Source: Anarhynchus alexandrinus
Lineage: Eukaryota > Chordata > Aves > Charadriiformes > Charadriidae
NCBI GenBank assembly: GCA_008711295.1
Contig: VUYV01000289.1
Coordinates: 162,220 to 226,219 of the forward strand
Direction: 5' to 3'
Length of the DNA: 64,000 bases
Notes under the pieces: model-generated
The model's database searches: none
Seen by the model: the letters and a program-made list of their open reading frames with translations, nothing else
Told to the model about the DNA's origin: nothing
Part shown: in pieces, positions 22,328 to 35,180 of the stretch
How the letters are laid out: every line of letters starts with the position of its first letter
How positions within the stretch are numbered: the first letter of the stretch is position 1
Made by a program: the position numbers and the translations under genes

Positions 22328-24933
22328 GATACTGTAACAATAGGAAATCATGACTTCATTTTTAACATTCCATTACCCTTATAATAAACTTTGAAGTTCA
22401 TCATCCTTCCCCCTTTATTCCTTTAACAAAATCTTTGTCAGTTACTGATTGAAAAGCCCAAATAACTGGCATTTTAGGTGCCATCTTAACGTTGTATCTC
22501 TAGTTTCTTTGTTAAAGTTAAGATGGGTGAATAGGCAAGACTTGTTTCTTCCTTCTCTATTTTAAAAGCTTGTTTAAAAAAAGAAAAGATACTCAGTTTC
22601 CGTGTAGCATATCTTAGTTCAGTTCCACACCACAAAACTCTAGCTCAAATTCATCCTGTGCAGAAGCTCTTGCTTGGATAGCGGTGGTATCACTTATGTA
22701 CCGATTTGACTTTATTTTTTTTCTGAAATTTTTGTACTTTGATGCTTACATACTGTACTGTTCTTATAGTGATTCCTTCAGGATGAATTTCAGCTTACAT
22801 ATTGAAGAGTACTAAATCAAAATGTGGTTTAGCTGTGTGGTTACTTGTATTCTTTAATCTTTTTCTTTTTCCATTAGAAATATTTTCAATTTTTCAGATT
22901 CCCTTAGGTGTTATAAATTTCTCATACTAAACAGATGCATTCTGAATTTTGTCCATGACAAAGTAAACTACTCCTGGACAAAGCAATTGTACAGACAGTT
23001 TTAATATATTGTATCACTGAAGCAACATTTTTGCTATTCCAAAGTTTGACATTTCTTGACAGTATTCTTAGAACTGTATCTAACTGTGAAGTTTTTGTTA
23101 CACAGAAACTTCAGGGATTTACATTTCATAGGCTGATACCATCATATTTCTTCAGTAATTGATAGAATGTCTCCATCTGGATATTTTAGTAACTGAATAT
23201 ACTGTTATTTATTATTCTGAGGAGTGTTTTGAAGATGGAGATCTGTCAATATAGATCTGCAAATATTCTCAGTGTATTATTCAGTTATTTTTGTAAATTG
23301 CCTACAGTCCTGTGTTTAAGATTCCAATACAACAGTATAGCAAAACTAATCCAAATTCATTTCAGTGCACTGGAGCAGTGAACACACTTCACTATACCTT
23401 TTTTAATAGATCTGTTCCATTTCATTCCTCCTTATTCAGTGATTTATTTGATGTGTATATTTGCAGGCTATTACTGACTAGAAAAAACTATAGGTATTTA
23501 AAAATAATCCATTGCATAGTGACAGGAAGATGGATTTTACTCATTCTCAGCATTCTTGCAGTCATGTCCTTTCATTCGCCAAGAAAATGTACTTCCCTTT
23601 TGATAATCTGAATTGAAATATGTTAACATTCCTGAGAGAAAAATTAGGACGGCTAGCACAGAAACACCCATTACCAAAAAGAGATTTAGAATTTATTTCT
23701 TATGTGAGTATTTATTATTGAAAATAGCTACTCATCTGAAATAACTTAAACATAGTGGAAACTGATGTGAATTTTAAAGTTGTAGAAAAAAATTATCACA
23801 AGCTTAACATTAAAAACATTATATGTGTGCGGGATGAATGGTAATGGAGAGATGCTCCGAGCATGAGGTAAAATGTAATAATGTTGAATGAATCATGACA
23901 ACAAATAAATATAAAATTAAATCATATAGGAAAAAAGATAATAAAATGAGATTTGATTCAGAGATGAATTTTAGCCAGGTGATTTCACAATTACAGGATT
24001 TTGAAAGTACGGGAAAGGAGCTTAATGATGAGGGTAGTTATTTCCTTCTCATTCCATTCATGTACCACGCTGCTGAAAAAGGGCCAGGAAAATCAGAAAA
24101 CAGTTATCCTCTGAAATTTTTTGGAGTACCTGCAAAAGGAATATCATGGTCTTTGGTATTTAAACATTACTTCTTCATGAAGTTGAAGAATACAACGTTA
24201 AAATCATCTAACACAGGTAGCAAGGTAAAAGAGGCGAAAATTTACTGAGGATGTACTTAAAGGTACCTTGAGGATTAATAGGTTGAAGTTGTTAGGGAAA
24301 CTATTTACATGAGCTTTTTAGACTACACTAAGAAGATGTAGAGCACCCATGTTGTTGCTTTAATTTATGATAAACTTAAGAGATTACCCTTTGAGTGTGC
24401 TTGTGAATGGAGATAAATGCATAGTACCTCCATGAAAATACAGTGGATATCTATTGATGACTTCAAAGTAAGAATAAATTAGTTTTTCAAAACATGTCTA
24501 AACAAACACAATGCAAGGCAAAATTTAATGACCTACTTGTACAAAGATTAAGATCATGCAACCTAATAACACTTTCTGGCTAATAGTGAGTGAAGTTACC
24601 AAAATCTTGAAATCACCCCCCTCTATTTCAGTAGCTAGACTATTACATTTCATATTCTTTCCTTTGTTGCTAACACTTCAGGGAAAACACTGTTTGCTTA
24701 TTGGCTGTCTGTAGAGACAGTATATTGAGAAGTAGGATACTACATATAAAATCAATTTGTGTGCAGATAGGATGTTGTGAGAACACCCCTAAAGAACCAA
24801 TTGATTTGTAAATATATTCTTTGCTTTTCCTGAAGACAGGCTTTTTCCCAATGTGATATTGTTCCTGCTTAAAAAAAAAAATAATAAAAAAATAAAATGT
24901 AGGTCATTGTTTGACCTAATGCAGATAGTTGTA
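22328..24933. other. AT-rich non-coding stretch
   Basis: No gene is recognised. The 117-codon frame at 23895-24248 is lysine/serine-rich, has no domain or signal I know, and sits in DNA of the same composition as its flanks. I treat it as a chance ORF. A 10-bp perfect inverted repeat, CCATCTTAAC (22481-22490) with GTTAAGATGG (22517-22526), also lies here. Confidence 0.55.
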
Positions 24934-25424
24934 ATAGAATGGAATCATAGAATGAAAGAATCATAGAATAGTCTAGATTGGAAGGGACCTTTAAGATCAT
25001 CGAGTCCAACCATCAACCTAACACTGTCAAAACCCACCATTAAACCATGCCTCTAAGCACTACATCTACCCATCTTTTAAATACCTCCAGGGATGGCGAT
25101 TCTACCACTTTCCTGGGCAGCCTGTTCCAATGTTTGGCAACCCTTTTGGTGAAGAAATTTTTCCTAATATCCAATTGAAATGTCCCCTGGTGCAAGTTGA
25201 GGCTGTTTCCTCTTATCCTGTCACTTGTTACTTGGGAGAAGAGACCGACCGCCACTTCTCTACAACCTCCTTTCCGGTAGTTGTAGAGACCAATAAGGTC
25301 TCCCCTCAGCCTCCTTTTCTCCAAACTAAACAACCTCAGCCACTCCTCATAAAGCTTGTTCTTTAGACGTCTCACCAGCTTCATTGCCCTTCTCTGAACT
25401 TTCTCCAGAATCTCAATGTCTTGA
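24934..25424 (-). mobile_element. CR1 LINE 3' end, minus strand
   Basis: The plus-strand left edge carries GAATCATAGAAT-like units (24937-24970), which are the CR1 terminal octamers in reverse orientation. They are followed by GGAAGGGACCTTTAAGATCATCGAG, a 3' UTR hallmark. The element then runs leftward-to-rightward into ORF2 C-terminus and breaks off after TTCTCCAGAATCTCAATGTCTT near 25424. The 3' UTR is longer and differs from that of the copies at 15.2 kb and 58 kb, so this belongs to another CR1 subfamily. I do not name the subfamily without a library comparison. Confidence 0.92.
25040..25384 (-). pseudogene. CR1 ORF2 C-terminal fragment, open frame
   Basis: An uninterrupted 114-codon minus-strand frame reads [20 protein letters not shown] and later [20 protein letters not shown]. 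This is the conserved C-terminal tail of CR1 ORF2 after the reverse transcriptase thumb. The endonuclease and polymerase regions are absent, so no functional product is possible. Survival of the frame suggests modest age rather than selection. Confidence 0.85.
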
Positions 25425-28400
25425 ATGAATGGTTTGGAGCAGTAATCTTCGAACTTTTAACTGTATACTTTTAAGTATCAAAGTTTATCCTGAGGATCAT
25501 AAGTTCTTATCACAATGTTTATTTGAAAGCATTTTGAAAGTGACTGTATTCTGCAGATTAGCTAGAGGCTTCAAGTTATGGAATGCAGTCCATTGAATGA
25601 AAACCAGAAATACTGAAAGCTGTTGTTCTGTGCAGGAAAGGAACCAGAGAAACCCTTAGGGAAAAAAAAATAAAATAATCCTATTAAGTAAATGCAAGTC
25701 CCAGAAAATGTTGCAAGTAAATATTACTATCTGAATTCTGCTTATCAAATAGATTGGGAGAAGATTTGCTTAGAAAGGAATTCAAAACAGATGCAAAGCA
25801 AATTAGTCCTGAAATGAAAGTTCAGAATAAACTGATGTGTGCTTCATTAAGCACTTACCACATTGAAACTTGGATAGTAAACTGATAAAATGGTTACTGT
25901 ATGTTGTTACAACCAAGGAAAGGCCAGATGTGAAGGAATGCATTTTGGTTTACTGGTGTCTAATTTTCAACTGTAGGGGAAATTTGATATAAGCAGGAAC
26001 ATCCGTTTAACAGTCATGTTAAATCGCAGTGCTGTTCTGCCTCTCAACAACTGGTTAATTCAATCAGAACACATAGATTTTTCATCAGTCTCTAATTTGC
26101 TTAATTTTGGTGCTCTTGTCTCAGAAATTTTCCCATCTTTCAGCCCTGTGACTATAGCATTGGTGCCTTGTGCTATTCTTTCTCTGTCATTTCCATTTCA
26201 ATACAGATTTTATAGTTCATTACCTGTCAATCAGTTTTAAATGGTGCAGTGTTCATTTTGTCATGTTCTGTAAAAGTTGCATGCTTTTTCAATGTCGTCC
26301 ATTTATTTTAGTTTGAGCTGTATTTATTTCTCTAAGCACTGCAGCTATCTATGGCTATATTCATTTTAATGTGTATTTCTTTTAGCAAATGCAATATTTT
26401 GTTTCACATTGCATTCATTTGGCATGTTTATTGAAGCAAGTGAATTCTGACTCAACAGCACTCTGAAACTTCCTTATCTGTAAAAAACATTTTTTTCCAT
26501 AATATTTTTATTTGTCATAGAGCTTGAAGGGTTACATTTTCAGTCTTCATCATAGTTTCCCTAAAACAAAACCAGCAAATTAACACAAAAATAAAAAGTT
26601 TTGTACCACAAGTTTCTGCTTTTGGCTCTTCTGAACATGTGGGGCACGTCTTACCTCATAAAAGAGCCTCTGCACTTCCCTAGCCAGATAAAGTGGCTTT
26701 AGTTATTTAGTAGAAGGTTCCCTCGATGGCATTTTCTGCTCGCACTAGGCTACTCACTTTGGTCTCCACAGTATGCCATTATGTTGTGAAGTGTTGCAAG
26801 GAAATTGTGTAAAAGGAGACAAGAAAGCTTCTTACATCTACTGATGCATAAAAATCTGAAGAAGTGGAAAGATTTCATGTCTGTTTGTTAATTGTATTGC
26901 TAGTAACTTTCTAAATTCTGTGAGAGTTTTACAAGATGAGATTGTGGATGATGTAAATAGTATTCAAATTAGAAGAACAATAAAATTATTTTTAGTTAGT
27001 TCATGTCAATAACAATTGCCAATAGTTAAGAGTATTTATTCAGTCTAGGTTAACCACAATGCTCAATGCCAGCAGTGTGACCTAAAACTACCATGTACTT
27101 TGTGGCAATAACAGGTTATTGTTGTATTTCTGTCCTAGGTCCAGCATGCCATCTCTGTTGTCCAGCTGTAGAGTTGATATTTTTTAAAACTTGTTGCATT
27201 CCTCTTCTGGAAGCATTTTTTCTCTTGAGGTTATAAGGCAAGGACAAAAGTGATTGCGAATGCTTGGAGAAGGTGATGGCTTGGACAGTTTCCGGGGAAG
27301 TTAGAAGTACATATCAGCTGCTGGGGGATGTATCACTTCCTTTCCACTCAATTACACAGATCAGGAGAAAATGGAAGCTTGAATATGTATTTTTAATGAA
27401 CATTCATTCAGAATCAGGATTAGCTGCTGTCACATTCATGATGCATTGCAGCGTAACAGCTATTGAAACAATAGTTTTAATATTGTTACTTGCACTAGTG
27501 AGTTAATATAGTTGTATTTCCTTACTTTCATCTATATATGTACACTATCAGTAAACAAATGTCTTCAGCCTTGACGAAGTATATTAATAATATTTTTTAA
27601 AATATTCATTATTCATACCCCCTTTATTTTAGAAGTATTTTGTAGTGAACCCATATTAAGCTACTATTTTTCTGGGTTTTTTTTTTTTTTTTTTTTTTNT
27701 AAGAATATGGTTTTTTTCATTTGGTATTGCTACAAGGCATCTCTCATTCCCCAGTCCTAGAAACTATCATCACATCTATCCTAATTCTCAAAATGTAGAC
27801 TCTGATCTAATGTATTAGTGAAGTACTTGTTTAACTTTAAGCATGAGAAGACTTATAGAATGTAGTGCTCTATTTGTAAACTGAGTGCTTATAATGTTTG
27901 TTGGACCATGCTTATAATTCATGATGTCCATTTAAGAAATTAAATAATTAAACAGCTTCTAATTCAACAGGACTGTATTAAAGCTAAGAGTTTGTACTAA
28001 CATTTTCTCTGCTTCAAGGAATTCATATAGGCTGCTAATGCTGTCAAATCTGTTTTTTCATTATAGGAAGAGGAAAAAACACTACTGATTTTTTTTTCTC
28101 TGATGAACAGAAAAGATAAAGAAAGGCTTTTACATTAGCAGGAAGTACCATGCAATGGAAAGGGTTCTAAAGTGAAGCAGCTGGCACAGAAAATGTAGTA
28201 TTCTACACTATGTGCGTGTCAAGGGGTTAGCATTCAGTCGTGTAGTGGTTGTAGCACACTGAGGTTTATTTCAGTGGTGTATTTCTTAGTGTATTTTCAT
28301 TTTGAAGGAATCGAGCTTGGGCTGTCTAAGATCATTTCCAATAAGAAGTACATTATGTTAAGTGGAAAAAATTCAGAAATTTTTATTGAAAGCATGCTCC

Positions 28401-29349
28401 TCGTCTGAAATGTAGACTCACTCAAAGTGCAGGCATTGAGACCATCCTAGTCTGGAGAAAGAAAGAAAAATGAATGTACTACTCTGTTTCCTGTTCTGTC
28501 ATACAGTGAGAGAAAGATGACATGATATCTACTTCTTCTGATTGTAGTTATTAAGAGAGAGAGGCACACCATACAAAAGGGAAATAACACTCGTTAGGCC
28601 TTAAGCTTGTTTCAATTCACAGTGAGGAAAAAAAGCACAAATGAATATTCAGAAACTATGATCATGTGTTGCGATCTGGAAGGCTACTAGCTGAAAATGT
28701 GTGTGAACTTAATCTATGAATTTATTCCCATGCAGAATACATAGAAGATATAAATAGTAAACCAAAATCAACTCAAGGAATTTTGAGAAATCTCTTTTGG
28801 TGAATTCCTTGTCCAAAAATGTAAGATTATATACTATTTTAGGAATAATAGGGAGATATATTTTTGGACACTGTGGCTTTTTAAAGAGGATTTTTCTAAC
28901 TTTTATTACACAGATCATCGTATTATTATATTTATTACAACTGGGAACAAATCTTAAGAGATGCAGAGCACCATCCTAACAGTCTTCTGGAAAAGGCTGG
29001 GAAGAACAGAGTTTTTCATACTAGCATAAACACAATCACATTATATTTTAGAATAGTGTTAAAAAATAAAAAAGAAAAGAGAAAAAGACTAAGACTGTAA
29101 ATATATGTTTGATTAATGTGTCAAAAACTGAAGAAAGAAGTGTTATGAAAAAGGGAAAGGGGAATAAAGGGTTTAAAATTTAATATACCATACCTTTTCT
29201 CCTTAGTTGCTGTCATGCAACATTCTAGACCTTCAGTGTCATCAAAGTATACTACAAATATATTGACTGTTTTTCTGAATGAAAATGTCTTTCATCACTC
29301 CTGATTCTGCATCAGCAATTATTATTGCTACTGATAAATAGTGTATGTT
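25425..29349. other. AT-rich non-coding stretch
   Basis: No gene is recognised in about 3.9 kb. Frames at 26016-26240 and 27264-27506 are under 81 codons and lack domains. A poly-T run with an undetermined base is listed separately. Confidence 0.6.
27677..27700. repeat. Poly-T run containing an undetermined base
   Basis: Twenty-two T residues are followed by n at 27699 and another T. The run is long enough to cause polymerase or assembly slippage, and the n is the only ambiguous base I noticed. The true length of the run is uncertain. Confidence 0.95.
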
Positions 29350-31400
29350 ATTATTACAGGTTCTTTTCAGGTTTAATCCCAGGAAATGAAGAACACTTTT
29401 GATCCTGTCCTAGTTGAAAATTTGTCTGTAGGATAATTCTGCTTTGGATATCACAGTTAGGTCCATAATGGTGAGAGGTGTCCTGAAAAAGCATTTATGG
29501 CTGTGGCCAAAAATATCTCTAAGGAATTGCAGTTCCAAGGGCAAGAGTCCTGTTTAATGTATATATTTATATGAACTACATTCCAGAAATATTTGATGGG
29601 TATCTTGAGATCTTTGATCTTGCTCCAGTCTTAATTCAAAAAGCCCATATACATGTCCACACAGACCCTATTTCTTTTACACACTAAATCTCTCCCAGGT
29701 AGACGCTGAAAACATAGTGGCACAGCCATGCCCTGAGCTACCTACAGGCCTGTCTTTGCATAAATCATCTTGGAGACAAGGCTGATGGAATAATGACAAT
29801 ATTTTGAAGGTATGCTGAAGAGCTATGCATTATTGTTCCCTCAGAGTCACTATCAAATTCCTCATCTCAGCCTCTTTTCTGGGACTGAGTGTCAAATTTA
29901 CATTAAACATCCCAGCTTATAATTTCTGGCTAGTGAGTTTTGGATATCATAGCCAAGGATTCTACTATCCTTTTTTTTTTTAAGATATCAGCTCTCAGTC
30001 ACCCTGGCCTTGTCCTTCTCAAGAGGTTTTTCTCATGAGAAAAAGGAAATTTAGTTTGTCTCAGAGTAAACTGCTGGATGGGTTTGAGTTAGAGCATATC
30101 TATTCTCCAGGGAAGAGCAGTCCTATAAACAGTAGAAGAAATTCTAGTAGATCTACCTACTAAATTAAATAGCTGCATTTGTATATTGGTAGTCTCATAA
30201 GTCACATTTCCCAGCCTCAGCGATTTTTCCAGTTCTTAGCTATGTCTCAAAACTAAAGATGTGTAGCCTGTAATTTTCTTCTGTCACAGCCAGTTTAGCA
30301 GCCATTGTCACTTTATGTCCTCAGGTAGAAGATTAATCAGCATTCTCACTCCCCAGTAGAAATTTTTGAAGGGTCTAATAGCCTTTATCTACAGTTAAAG
30401 ACCTGCTTTCCTGTACAATATCGATAGGCTCTTTCAGTTCAAAAGTGCAGGCTCTACAAACTTAAATGATGTGGTGTCTTCCTCATTTATCTAGCTAAAG
30501 CCTTTTCAGTGGCTATCATTCCCTCAGGAGGGCTTAGCTGAGATACAGGATCTTATGGCTGATTCCTCTAGTGTCATCTCCATAAGGAAAAAACAACCCA
30601 TAGCAGGCTTTCCAAGGTTTTACTGGATGAGTTTTCTGACTGCCATGTCTCTCCTAAGCCACATGATCCCTCAGTAAATGCAACTTTCTACACATTGGAG
30701 TGTAAATACTCATTGTCCTTTTACACTGACAGAAGAGCCTTCAGGAGGTCTCTCCATGTCCTTGTGTTAAGGCTGAAAGATCTCAGGGGGTTTCAGTGTC
30801 CTCACAAAGAATACCATCCTGGTTATCACAACATGTAAAAGAATGCTATCAAACTGCTGGCAGAGAAACTACCTTCCTTACAAGGGCTCATTAAGCAGTG
30901 ACAGTGGCTTCTCTGTGGAACATTTTGCACTTGACATTTGCAGAGAGGCCACCTGGAGCTCCGTTCATACTTTTACTAAGCATTATGCACTTGCTGAAGC
31001 ATCCAATGATCATGCTGCCTTTGGGAGTTATCCTTCAATCTTTGTTTAATTAAGAACTCTAAGGGTCCTCCTACAGGTAATTGTTAGTTTGCTACTCTCT
31101 TCAGTCACCCACAGTGTGAGTGAACATATAGACAATTACTTCAAAGACATTTACAGTACTCCCTCCTATCTCTCTCTCACTTACCTAATTTGCTGTATTC
31201 TTTAATAGCAACTGTAAGGAAGGGACAAGCTATGCCCTGTCTTTATAGCTACCATTCAAGGAGGAGAGCGTGAGGGAGGACAAACCAATAGTTACTGCTA
31301 ATATAGATGTTTTGTAGTATTACTAACTGGTGCATGCTAACATTGTGACTGTCACACAGATAACACATCTCAAAGAAGAAAATTTATACGTGTCTATCCA
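29350..31400 (+). mobile_element. Ancient tyrosine-recombinase (DIRS-like) retrotransposon relic
   Basis: The right half carries broken but recognisable tyrosine-recombinase peptides (see the pseudogene entry). Downstream, 31105-31145 (GTCACCCACAGTGTGAGTGA, then ACATATAGAC and TTCAAAGAC) and 31350-31380 (ACACAGATAACACATCTCAAAGA) resemble the repeated terminal motif of an element I associate with turtle and crocodilian genomes. Between them lies CCTGTCTTTATAGCT and a purine stretch, also as in that element. The left half (29350-30600) is composition-matched and I suspect it holds reverse transcriptase/RNase H remains, but I could not read a catalytic motif there. Borders are approximate. The alternative is a relic of another YR-encoding element such as Ngaro. 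Confidence 0.55.
30653..31046 (+). pseudogene. Tyrosine recombinase relic (C-terminal catalytic part)
   Basis: The frame from 30653 reads PKPHDPS, then LSFYTDRRAFRRS (30713 onward), which matches the stretch of DIRS-type recombinases just before the H-x-x-R box. Around 30883-30891 another frame reads RAH followed by a stop, at the place of the HxxR box, so the Arg is lost. From 30933 a third frame reads DICREATWSSVHTFTKHYAL, the box ending in the nucleophilic tyrosine (codon 30984-30986). The enzyme would integrate a circular DNA copy by strand exchange, in place of an integrase. At least two frameshifts and the in-frame stop make this copy non-functional. Confidence 0.6.
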
Positions 31401-34400
31401 AGAAAACCGGTATCTTAATTTTGTGGAAGAAAAAAAAAATGATGTCCTCTGACTGCAGAGAGCTTTTTAAATATCTGCACAAATATTGAGGGAAATTCCT
31501 GTTGACACTGTTTCCTGACTGTTGACATGTCTTTTGGCAGATTTACTTTTATGAGTGCTGGTGCAAACTAGGATCACAAATATTTTTATAAATTTACAGA
31601 TGATCAGATCAGTATAGCAAGTACATTTGCTTCACTGGCACATATCTAATGAGAACTTTTGCTTCTCGCTCATGTTGTAGCTGCTTTTTAAGTGACAAAC
31701 ACAACAGCTCAATTACAGGAAAGCATTCTTGCTAAGATAAGTAATAAACCTTGAAATCCATGGGATCAGTTAGTTGCTGTCTGAAGTAGGGTCAAAAAGT
31801 GATTGACAGGAAAAAAAGAAACGCTCTAGATATTTCATAACTGTGACACATTTGAAATCGATGTGTATATATAAATATATTCGCAAATATCTTTTTTTTA
31901 GGAATATAGTACAAAGGATTGAAAGGAAACATCTGGAACAGAGCTTAGTGCCTACAGTCAATTATGTCATACAATTGTAATTCTGTTTCATAGGGTAACA
32001 AAATTCAGTTTAGCTATGGTTTTTCTTCTGCAGTTGAGTGAAGAGTTGCTCTATAGCCTCTTCTCTTTTAGAATTATAAATCTTCTTCTCACTTCTGGTC
32101 AACATTATTCAGTCAACTTAAATCCATTTGTTATTGTGACAACTTTGTCCTTGAACTTGAATAGCAATTCTTTCTCTCTGACATTCAAGTTCTTGAGTAT
32201 TTGTTGAGAGCAATCATATGTTCTGTCAGTCTTAATTTTGGTTGGCTAAAAAACCTAAATGTTTTAAGCCTTTATTGTAGGTTTCATTTCCAGCTTCTTT
32301 ATTGTTTAAAAATGAGGACTATCTGACCTCCCAATTCAAGTTCACTAAATTCTCTGACCTATTTCCATATATGCATTCTCATTAACTTTCAGACAGTTCC
32401 ACATGTATTCCACTATGCTTCAGATAAAGTCTGAGACAAAGCATTCAATTAATATTCAGTTGTGTCTGGATTATTTTAAATGTAACCCTATTCTTACTGC
32501 AAAACTGTTGTATGTTTCTTTGTTTCTCTTTTATTTGTGTCGTTATAGAATCCTTCCCTATTAATTTCCTTTCTTTTTTCCTTTTTTAAGTCTAAATCAG
32601 CACATTTTTGTAAATTGTTCAGAGTGGCAAGTACAGTGAGGATCCCAACGTGAGGTGTAAGTGGTGTGTAGCCCTGCAAGTCTTAAACACAAATTCTCAA
32701 AATTTTTATATAGCCATGACTTCCTGTCACTGAGTCACTGGTTATGAACCAATAACATTTGGAAACACCATAGTCTTGCCTATATTAAGTAGACTACATC
32801 AACCTCCCCAAATTCATACACTTCCATCTTTCTTGCCTAAAGAGCTCAATGCAGTAAGCAGTCTTAGTGACTGTGCAAAACAAGCAGCAGCTTCTCCTTT
32901 CCATCAAACCTTGGTTGAAGGGGAAGATCTGTTACCCTTCACTTGTGAAGCAGAATCATGTCCAGAGGAATCGTGCATGAAACTTGGTTTCCAGACCCTG
33001 CTTTAAGGATGGTCTTTAGAGCTTATCTGATGACTATTTCAAGCAACTTCACCCATTTCAACTTAGTGCATAGCTAAAATTATAGGCACTGTCTCTGGTT
33101 TGGAGACCCATCTTTTTCCCCGGAATAAGTTGTCTCTGTAGACAATGCATAGAACTTGACCTGTTTCCTCTGAAGCATGACTAATTTGTGTGTGGGAGGG
33201 GTGTTGTTTTTTTGTGGCTTTTCATTTAAAGTTCAAAGTGCCTGAAATAATGAGAGGACTGCGGCATAGGTGGTCAGAATGGTCGTTTCACAGCCTCACA
33301 CTAAGGATATTTGTTACATGTCATGAAGTTTTTTATAAGGGATGTTGGTGTGCTGGGATATCATTATAGGTCTGTGCAAGTTAGAAAGAATGAAACCTGG
33401 TGTCACCTTATTGATATTACCTGCACAGAGAAATCCTAGTGTGAACTGAAGAGGATACCAAGATACTTTTTGTCTCAGCAGGAACTGTTAGTTTTCACTT
33501 TCCAAGAAAGCCTGGGAATTAACAAATGTGCAGTATAGATGATAATAGGGACAGATAGCCATAAAACAGGAAGAAAAGGACTTGTCAATGTAGGCATAAC
33601 CACAACCACTATCCTGTCCTCTCCCTGTGAAGAGTATCTTGAAATTTTATATGCGAACCAGAATAACTCAACAGGAAGACATTCATGCCATGTCTTTAGT
33701 AATATTAAAATCTAACTTCATCTGTATCCTCCCATGGACACCTACAGCAAGTCCTTACCTTAGAAATAAAATCTCTTTTACAGTCTTTTCTCTGAATAAT
33801 TCTAGTTAAGTCTAACTATGCTACATCAGGTTTTCTGTCTTTATATCATCTTATATTTTTTTCCTTAGCGCAAGTGTTTTTCCAAGTACTTTAGCTTATT
33901 TTAGTTTTTTTTGGAATGGTTTATGCCCTAACATAACATTCCAGTTATGAAGTTTCTTCTATTCTTATAACATTTTTTCTCATGCATTGCAATGAATTAA
34001 CTAACTTCTCCATTTTGTTATTCCATCACCTTATATCAGTTGTTTATTTCAGATCTCAGCTAATGTTCCTGCCGAATTAACTCTGCTGTGTGTTGTCTGA
34101 CTGTTAAACACATAAATATCAAACCTTACTCTTTACTGATTTGCATAGCCGTATCTGGAAATACTCCTGTACCCTTTGCTATATCCTCATTTACCTGATT
34201 TTCTGTATCCCCTGTTATAGCTAGGCATGGAAGTTATAGTTGCCTTTGTCAGTGTTCTCTCTTGTTTCTCATTTTAAATCTCTTATAAGTCTTGCCACGC
34301 TTGATCCCAAAAGACCATACTCCAAAAATAGTTGAAATCTATCTAACAAGAAAAATTTTCTTTCTATAGATGCTACCAGTAGTCAAACATCTTCAGAATT

Positions 34401-34930
34401 TCATCACAACCCCTATTCTCAGGCCACCTCCTGAGCTTTACTGTTTTGCTGCACCATTCGATGCATTCATGTAGGACAGAAAAAACATCACTTGTGCCTA
34501 AAATTCTTGAAAGTCTTTTCCAGCCAGATGACTCAAGGAGAATAATACCAAATGTATCAGATCCATCTTTTATGTTCCCTCTGGAAAGACAGAACTCCTT
34601 TCTGCTTCTTGCACTATACCCAGGACAATTTTGTGGGATAAAGAAACACAGCTGATGTGCAGAGACAACAAATCTTTATTGTTAGACAATGAAAAAAATT
34701 TTTAAAAAACCCAACCAATCACCACCACCACCCCCAAGGAGATACTATCAGTTCATTTACAGTGATATGAGCCCTTAAGGTTCAGTTATCCAATTGTAGC
34801 TTACTATAAATAAACAAACAGGTAGAACTTATACACTGACCTTCTACCCCTTTCTCTAGCCCAGTGATCGCTTTCTTTCCATCATGTTGTTACAGTGAGT
34901 TGTCAGTGTTATGAATTTATTGTTGGAAGA
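31401..34930. other. AT-rich non-coding stretch
   Basis: No gene or element recognised. Frames at 32776-33006 and 34446-34655 are under 77 codons and lack known domains. A short ACC repeat lies at 34720-34733. Confidence 0.55.
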
Positions 34931-35180
34931 AGTATGACGTCAATGGGAGAGGTTCTTCCCCCTCACTTGTGGGTTTAATTGAAGTTAATTTTATAAGTGT
35001 GTTGATACGGTCTGCTTTGTTGTTCTTTTCTTATTTACTCACAATGCTGATTTTTGTTATGCATGGTATTTTACATTTATGAGATAATTGTATTTTTTTT
35101 CTTTGTTATCCCAATAACAAGTTTTACCCAGCTCACAAGGCTGCTTTTCTGCAGTGACCGCTAATTTCCGTTTATAGCCC
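34931..35180 (+). repeat. Copy A of a possible ancient duplicated segment
   Basis: Aligns by eye with 38891-39180 in the same orientation. Shared anchors in order are AGTATGA near the start, a T-rich middle with TTTACTCACA versus TAATTCACA, AGTTTTACCCAGCTCA (35120-35135) versus AGTTTTGCTCAGCTCA, and TTATAGCC near the end. The offsets between anchors agree within about 40 bp. Copy A contains an intact CRE palindrome, TGACGTCA (34935-34942). Identity is low, so this could be two relics of one unnamed repeat or a coincidence of T-rich DNA. Confidence 0.3.

Noticed and set aside
22481..22526. 10-bp inverted repeat CCATCTTAAC / GTTAAGATGG as a transposon terminus
   Set aside because: The arms are short, neither side extends, there is no flanking target-site duplication, and hairpins of this size are expected by chance in a 64 kb AT-rich window.
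23895..24248. 117-codon plus-strand frame, lysine and serine rich
   Set aside because: Same composition as its flanks, no domain, signal or splice context that I can defend, and no repeat coding for it. Chance is the simpler explanation.
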